From Catenovulum agarivorans YM01 (lineage in GTDB: Bacteria > Pseudomonadota > Gammaproteobacteria > Enterobacterales > Alteromonadaceae), in assembly GCF_000281085.1 (NCBI RefSeq), contig NZ_JH767529.1, positions 171,398-210,176 of the forward strand: DNA of 38,779 bases, given 5' to 3'. This document shows positions 34,928-38,779 of this stretch, piece by piece (position 1 is the first letter of the stretch; every line of letters begins with the position of its first letter). A program made the translations under genes and the position numbers. Under the pieces are notes generated by a model. It saw nothing but the letters and a program-made list of their open reading frames with translations. It ran no database searches and was not told the DNA's origin.

Positions 34928-37238
34928 GAACATCCCTCTGCTTAGTTAATGCTGCTAGCGGTGCTACAACATAAGAAGACAAAATACCAACAAATACAGT
35001 TAAACCAAAACTAGCGATAGCCGGAGTAGAACTTAAACCTAAAATGGCAAACACAAAAATAGAGCTTAATGCTGATATTAATGTGGTAAAACTCACTTTG
35101 GCAACAACCCCTTTGCTTAGGTAAAACATCGCATAATCAAAACTTAACGCGAGTACCAATACGATAGCCAAAACATTAAAAATAGTTAATTCATTTTGCA
35201 CTAACTGACTGACAGACATTGATATTACCGAAGAAATTACCGGGATTAAAGTCACCAGCGTTGCTTGTTTCATATTAAAACTAAAAACTAACAACAGCCA
35301 AGCTACCGCAACAGCTAGCAGCAAAATATTTATCAGGTAACCACGAAATTGTGTCAGTTGTTGGGAAATTTTTGCTGCGCGGTCAATAAATAACACTTGA
35401 TTCGATTCATCCGCCAAACTCTCTAGCTCTGCTAATTGATTAATCCCATATAACTTAACCACTGCATAATATTTCCCATCAAGCTGTTGGTATTGATTGC
35501 GAAAACTCATAGCAAAACTTTGATTTAACCAAGTTTCAATATCAAGCCATTGCGGTGCCTGAGCCAGTGGCTGATAAGATAGTCCAAGTTGCTGTAGATA
35601 ACTTTGATATAGCTCAGTTTGTTGGTAAGTATTTAATAAATGCCAGTTTCGCTTTTGAGCGTTTGCTGAAATAATCCAATCAGACATGGCGGCGTAACCA
35701 GCCAAGTGATTCTGCTCAACCAGCTTGTGCAACTTGTTGGTTAGGTCGCGCTCTTTATCTAGTAATAACTGTGGATTGTCCGCTGTAATTAAATAAAACT
35801 GGAAATCAGCCAGCTGATTTTTTGAGTCTTGCTGAAAGTATTGCGCCACTTTATCTTGCTGTTCAGCCAGCTCGGGGGAAACTTGATAAAAACGGCGCAC
35901 GTCGTCAGAATAATCAGCACGCATGGCTAGATTAACTAAACACAAAACAATCACTGTCAGTAATATCAATAGAGCCTTGGCACTAGCAACCTTGTTTTGC
36001 CCAAACAAAATAACTTGTAACCAAGTTTTCCCCTGCCAGCTGACTTGACCGACAAACCAACTGCGATAAGGAAAGATAACAATAACGGTTAAATAAGCAG
36101 CCAATAACCCCGCTAGGGTAAACAAGCCCACTTGCTGAAAAATAACAAATGGCGAAAAGCATAAAATAATGTAACCAATCACACTGGTTAAAAAACCAAA
36201 AAACAAAGGTTTATGAATGCCTTTGATATTCGCTTGGCCTTGCTGTTTCGACTCAGCCAATTCGCTCATGGCATGAAAAGCATAATCGGCGGAAATACCA
36301 ATTAAAGTACAACCAAATACTAAAGTTAGAATATGTACTTCGGCAAAAAATATCACCAGTGCCAACAAACCAAATATGATACTGACACTAATAACCAACA
36401 AAGTTGCTAAGTATGCGCGTACCGTTTTGTATGCAAAACAAATTAGTAAGGTGATTGCCAGCATAGACGCCAGCGAAAACGCCATCATCTCAAACTGAGC
36501 CGATTGACTGGCATAGTCGGCGTGAAAGAGTTGCCCGACCTTCAAACACTTTGCCGACAGCGCTTGGCAGGCTAAATCTATTTGCTCTGCAACAGCCGCT
36601 ATCTGCTGAATATTCATAGCCGACATATCAGGTTTGAAATAAAGCAGTACAGCTTGGCTGTCATTCAAACTTAAATATAAATGCCCTTGGGTGGTTTGCT
36701 GCACTGCACTACTGACATTTTGCTCGGTTAAAAAGTCAGCGAGCGCTAAGCTTGGGTCATGGCTGAAGGTGCTGCCAACCAAAGGGTTAACCATTTGCGT
36801 GAGTGCGGTAAATTGCTGGTCAACAATGGCTTGATAATTTTGCTGCGCTAACCAGTTTTGATAGCGTTCGCTTAAAAAAGCACCTGGGTATTGTGCATAA
36901 AATTGGGCTATCTCTTCGATCTTGGGTGCTGGCTCAAAGGTAATTTTAACCTCTCGAATTGACTCAGTTTTTTGCAGTCGGTCTGCCAACTGCTCAGCTT
37001 GCTTAACTGCCACATCAAGCTTTGCAGCTTCTAACAAAATTAAATGAGCAGACTCATTATTCTGCCGTATTTGCTCTATGACTTTTTCAGTTTGCTGATC
37101 TACCGATTGCTGAGAAAAGATTTGGCTAAAATCAGCGTTAATTTTTGGTGGGGATTGGATAAATAAACCGACCAATAAACAAGTTGCAATGATAAAGGTA
37201 AACAACCAAAGCTTTTGCAACCCGTTAGCGCCTGTCAT
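34917..37238 (-). CDS. MMPL/RND-family exporter
   Basis: A 773-residue inner membrane transporter with about 12 membrane segments. The first segment (10-28) is followed by a large periplasmic domain (about 30-240), five segments, a second periplasmic domain (about 440-630) and a final group of segments. The GxSxDYAFH block in the first half (IGISADYAFHA) and LSFDYAMFY in the second are the proton-relay-type repeats of the MMPL family. APE operons carry such a transporter next to a LolA-like carrier, and it probably extracts the lipid-linked polyene from the inner membrane. It starts two bases after the LolA-like stop. Confidence 0.9.
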   Translation of the reverse strand: MTGANGLQKLWLFTFIIATCLLVGLFIQSPPKINADFSQIFSQQSVDQQTEKVIEQIRQNNESAHLILLEAAKLDVAVKQAEQLADRLQKTESIREVKITFEPAPKIEEIAQFYAQYPGAFLSERYQNWLAQQNYQAIVDQQFTALTQMVNPLVGSTFSHDPSLALADFLTEQNVSSAVQQTTQGHLYLSLNDSQAVLLYFKPDMSAMNIQQIAAVAEQIDLACQALSAKCLKVGQLFHADYASQSAQFEMMAFSLASMLAITLLICFAYKTVRAYLATLLVISVSIIFGLLALVIFFAEVHILTLVFGCTLIGISADYAFHAMSELAESKQQGQANIKGIHKPLFFGFLTSVIGYIILCFSPFVIFQQVGLFTLAGLLAAYLTVIVIFPYRSWFVGQVSWQGKTWLQVILFGQNKVASAKALLILLTVIVLCLVNLAMRADYSDDVRRFYQVSPELAEQQDKVAQYFQQDSKNQLADFQFYLITADNPQLLLDKERDLTNKLHKLVEQNHLAGYAAMSDWIISANAQKRNWHLLNTYQQTELYQSYLQQLGLSYQPLAQAPQWLDIETWLNQSFAMSFRNQYQQLDGKYYAVVKLYGINQLAELESLADESNQVLFIDRAAKISQQLTQFRGYLINILLLAVAVAWLLLVFSFNMKQATLVTLIPVISSVISMSVSQLVQNELTIFNVLAIVLVLALSFDYAMFYLSKGVVAKVSFTTLISALSSIFVFAILGLSSTPAIASFGLTVFVGILSSYVVAPLAALTKQRDVHAR

Positions 37239-37240
37239 TA

Positions 37241-37816
37241 TTATTCCTTGTATTCGGTAAGCTCTATTAGCGTTTCTACTTGTTTCTCACTAAGAGCAAT
37301 TTGTGTTAAATCCTGCTGTTGGCATAACTTAATTGATTGGACAAACTGCGACAACTCAGCCAACAAAATGTCACTTTTAATACAATGCGCTTGTGCTGGA
37401 TTATGTTGCCATAAAAACCAATCTTGCTCAGCAATATCACCAGTAAATACCGCCAATAAAAGCTGGCTGACAACAGTGTCATCCACAACCTTAACAAAAT
37501 CACTTTGTCCTGGATTTTGCTGATAAATACCCGCTGGTGTTATTTTAGTTTGTTGCTGCACAGGTTTATGTTGTTGCCACAAGAGCTCAGCTTGTTGCTT
37601 GTCTATCGAGAATTCACCTGAAGAACGAATCGGTACAGTTAAAAACTGCAATTTTTTGCTTTGGGAAAATGTCCCTTTCACTGGCAAGTTTTGGTAAGGC
37701 GCTAGGTATTGCTTTAGCTGCTGTTTGGCTATTGGCTGCCAACTATTATTAGCCAACACACCAATAGCGTATAAACAACTGAATAAAACAACTAAAACTT
37801 GGCTACAGTGTTTCAT
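37241..37816 (-). CDS. LolA-like outer membrane carrier
   Basis: A 191-residue periplasmic protein with a Sec signal peptide (cleavage near VLA-N, residue 23). The GTFSQSKKLQFLTVPIRSSGEF stretch, split here as GTFSQSKKL plus the following strand, and the LLWQQHKP block are the LolA-type half-barrel that shields lipid. Genes of this type sit beside the MMPL exporter in APE clusters and are thought to carry the polyene across the periplasm. Two Cys residues near 145 and 164 may form a disulfide. Confidence 0.85.
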   Translation of the reverse strand: MKHCSQVLVVLFSCLYAIGVLANNSWQPIAKQQLKQYLAPYQNLPVKGTFSQSKKLQFLTVPIRSSGEFSIDKQQAELLWQQHKPVQQQTKITPAGIYQQNPGQSDFVKVVDDTVVSQLLLAVFTGDIAEQDWFLWQHNPAQAHCIKSDILLAELSQFVQSIKLCQQQDLTQIALSEKQVETLIELTEYKE

Positions 37817-37826
37817 ACAACTCCTG

Positions 37827-38249
37827 TTAAATATAAGCGGCTAGCTTATCAAGCAATACTTGAGGGCTTTGATATTGCATTTCCTCAGTTTGTATATCAA
37901 CCGCTACTTGCACTGTATAGGCTTTAGTTAAAACTTTGTTGGTTTCAACATCGCGTATCTCATATTCAATTTTTAGCCGATTTTCGTATTCAACTAAACT
38001 CGCTGTTACTTCAATTGTTTTGGCCAGTTTTGCTGATTGCACATATTTAATTCGCATATCAACAACCGGCCAAATATAACCAGATGCTTCCATGTCTAAG
38101 TAGTTATAATCAAACTTTTTTAGCAGTTCACATCTGGCGTCTTCTAAGTATTTCACATAATTTCCATGCCAAACCACTCGCATTGCGTCAACGTCATAAA
38201 ACTGAACTTCGATTTGTGTTTTGGCTTGGAGTATGGATTTACTTTTCAT
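37827..38249 (-). CDS. 4HBT-type acyl thioesterase
   Basis: A 140-residue hotdog thioesterase. FYDVDAMRVVWHGNYVKYLEDAR carries the 4HBT motif, with the catalytic Asp at 21 (D-x-M-x-V-V-W-H-G-N). The start at ATG 38249 is chosen because the family begins shortly before this motif, and the earlier ATG at 38282 lies deep inside the lyase gene. It overlaps the lyase stop by 11 bases. APE operons hold one or two such enzymes, thought to release or proofread acyl chains from carrier proteins. Confidence 0.88.
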   Translation of the reverse strand: MKSKSILQAKTQIEVQFYDVDAMRVVWHGNYVKYLEDARCELLKKFDYNYLDMEASGYIWPVVDMRIKYVQSAKLAKTIEVTASLVEYENRLKIEYEIRDVETNKVLTKAYTVQVAVDIQTEEMQYQSPQVLLDKLAAYI

Positions 38250-38779
38250 ATAGATTCCATCTTTGTTGCTGGATATAACCAATTGTTTCGCGTAACAAAG
38301 TATCTGTAGGTCTATCTTCGTCTAATAGTTCAAAGAAGCTAGACACATCTTCAACCATAGCGGCAACATCTGGATTTAATGTATCCATAGACAATTCGTT
38401 TTGCATAACCCGCAAACGAATACCTTGAACTGTAGCTAACAAAGTTGCGGCAACCACTTGCTCCGTTAACTGTAATACACGTAAACAGTCACGAGCAGCT
38501 ATTGTACCCATGCTGACCTTGTCTTGGTTGTGACATTCAGTTGAACGTGAGAAAACACTCGCAGGCATAGTTAGTTTAAGCGCTTCCGCAGTCCACGCAG
38601 AACAACCAATTTGAATTGCTTTAAAACCATGGTTGATGTATTTACGATCTTCACTAGCTGCCGACAAATTAGACGGTAAACCATGGTTCATTTTTACATC
38701 AACCATAGTCGCCATTTGACGATCCGCTAAATCTGCAATATTAGCTACACAGTTTTTCATTGAGTCCATTGCCATTGCA
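38239..38779 (-). CDS. Aromatic amino acid ammonia-lyase, C-terminal part (cut by window edge)
   Basis: The frame is open to the right edge, so only the last 180 or so residues are visible. They match the C-terminal half of the HAL/PAL/TAL family: GHAF-type helices are off-window, but KAIQIGCSAWTAEALKL, then ECHNQDKVSMGTIAARDC (equivalent to the QEDHVSMG region of histidine ammonia-lyase) and long helices are present. In APE and flexirubin clusters this enzyme deaminates tyrosine or phenylalanine to give the aryl acid starter. The MIO-forming Ala-Ser-Gly lies outside. Whether it acts on Tyr, Phe or His cannot be judged here. Confidence 0.87.
   Translation of the reverse strand, partial: AMAMDSMKNCVANIADLADRQMATMVDVKMNHGLPSNLSAASEDRKYINHGFKAIQIGCSAWTAEALKLTMPASVFSRSTECHNQDKVSMGTIAARDCLRVLQLTEQVVAATLLATVQGIRLRVMQNELSMDTLNPDVAAMVEDVSSFFELLDEDRPTDTLLRETIGYIQQQRWNLYEK

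Overview
The window looks like a chromosome segment from an AT-rich marine gammaproteobacterium, probably in Alteromonadales. The reasons are a TonB-dependent receptor beside GH16 and GH3 beta-glucanases (a laminarin-type utilisation locus), a gammaproteobacterial type A RNase P RNA, and a DeaD/CsdA-type helicase with a DbpA-like tail. The genus cannot be fixed from the sequence alone.

Region 1 (1-15502) is a beta-glucan utilisation locus. On the minus strand are a truncated lipoprotein at the left edge, a licheninase-like GH16, a TonB-dependent receptor and a large multidomain GH16 lipoprotein. A divergent LytS/LytTR-type two-component pair follows, then a small membrane protein, a second secreted laminarinase-type GH16 (plus strand) and a GH3 beta-glucosidase lipoprotein with an ExoP-like tail (minus strand). 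The three promoters in front of the large GH16, the second GH16 and the GH3 each carry a near-identical 14-bp LacI/cre-like palindrome overlapping the promoter, although no LacI-family gene lies in the window. Intrinsic terminators punctuate the locus, including one between the large GH16 and the receptor and one between the receptor and the small GH16.

Region 2 (15558-18318) is housekeeping: a strong promoter, a leader of about 300 nt, the DEAD-box helicase deaD/csdA, a terminator and rnpB (minus strand) with a clear promoter.

Region 3 (18416-38779, continuing past the right edge) is a pigment cluster that resembles flexirubin-type clusters, meaning aryl polyene plus dialkylresorcinol. The plus-strand arm encodes an ABC exporter, an acyl carrier protein, a ketosynthase, a Cys-less ketosynthase-like partner, DarA and DarB (the resorcinol-forming enzymes), a small conserved protein with a helix-turn-helix-like end, a BtrH-type acyltransferase, a BamE-like lipoprotein and an alpha/beta hydrolase. 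The arm is interrupted by a 268-bp MITE-like palindromic element and a DUF2141 gene on the other strand. The convergent minus-strand arm is an aryl polyene (APE) operon. Read in its own direction it holds an aromatic amino acid ammonia-lyase, a thioesterase, a LolA-like carrier, an MMPL exporter, an FAD oxidoreductase, a DUF3261 lipoprotein, a ketosynthase (ApeO-like), a hotdog dehydratase (ApeP-like), a ketoreductase (ApeQ-like), a ketosynthase (ApeR-like) and a MipA/OmpV protein. Many of these genes overlap by a few bases, so translation is probably coupled.

Inferred working model: the lyase makes an aryl acid starter. The APE enzymes extend it on carrier proteins encoded to the right of the window. 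DarB and DarA make a dialkylresorcinol. The BtrH-type acyltransferase may join the two as an ester, and the LolA/MMPL/ABC components move the product to the outer membrane. Flexirubins are classically a Bacteroidetes pigment, so a complete hybrid cluster in a gammaproteobacterial background, with a candidate ester-forming enzyme, is the most interesting content here.
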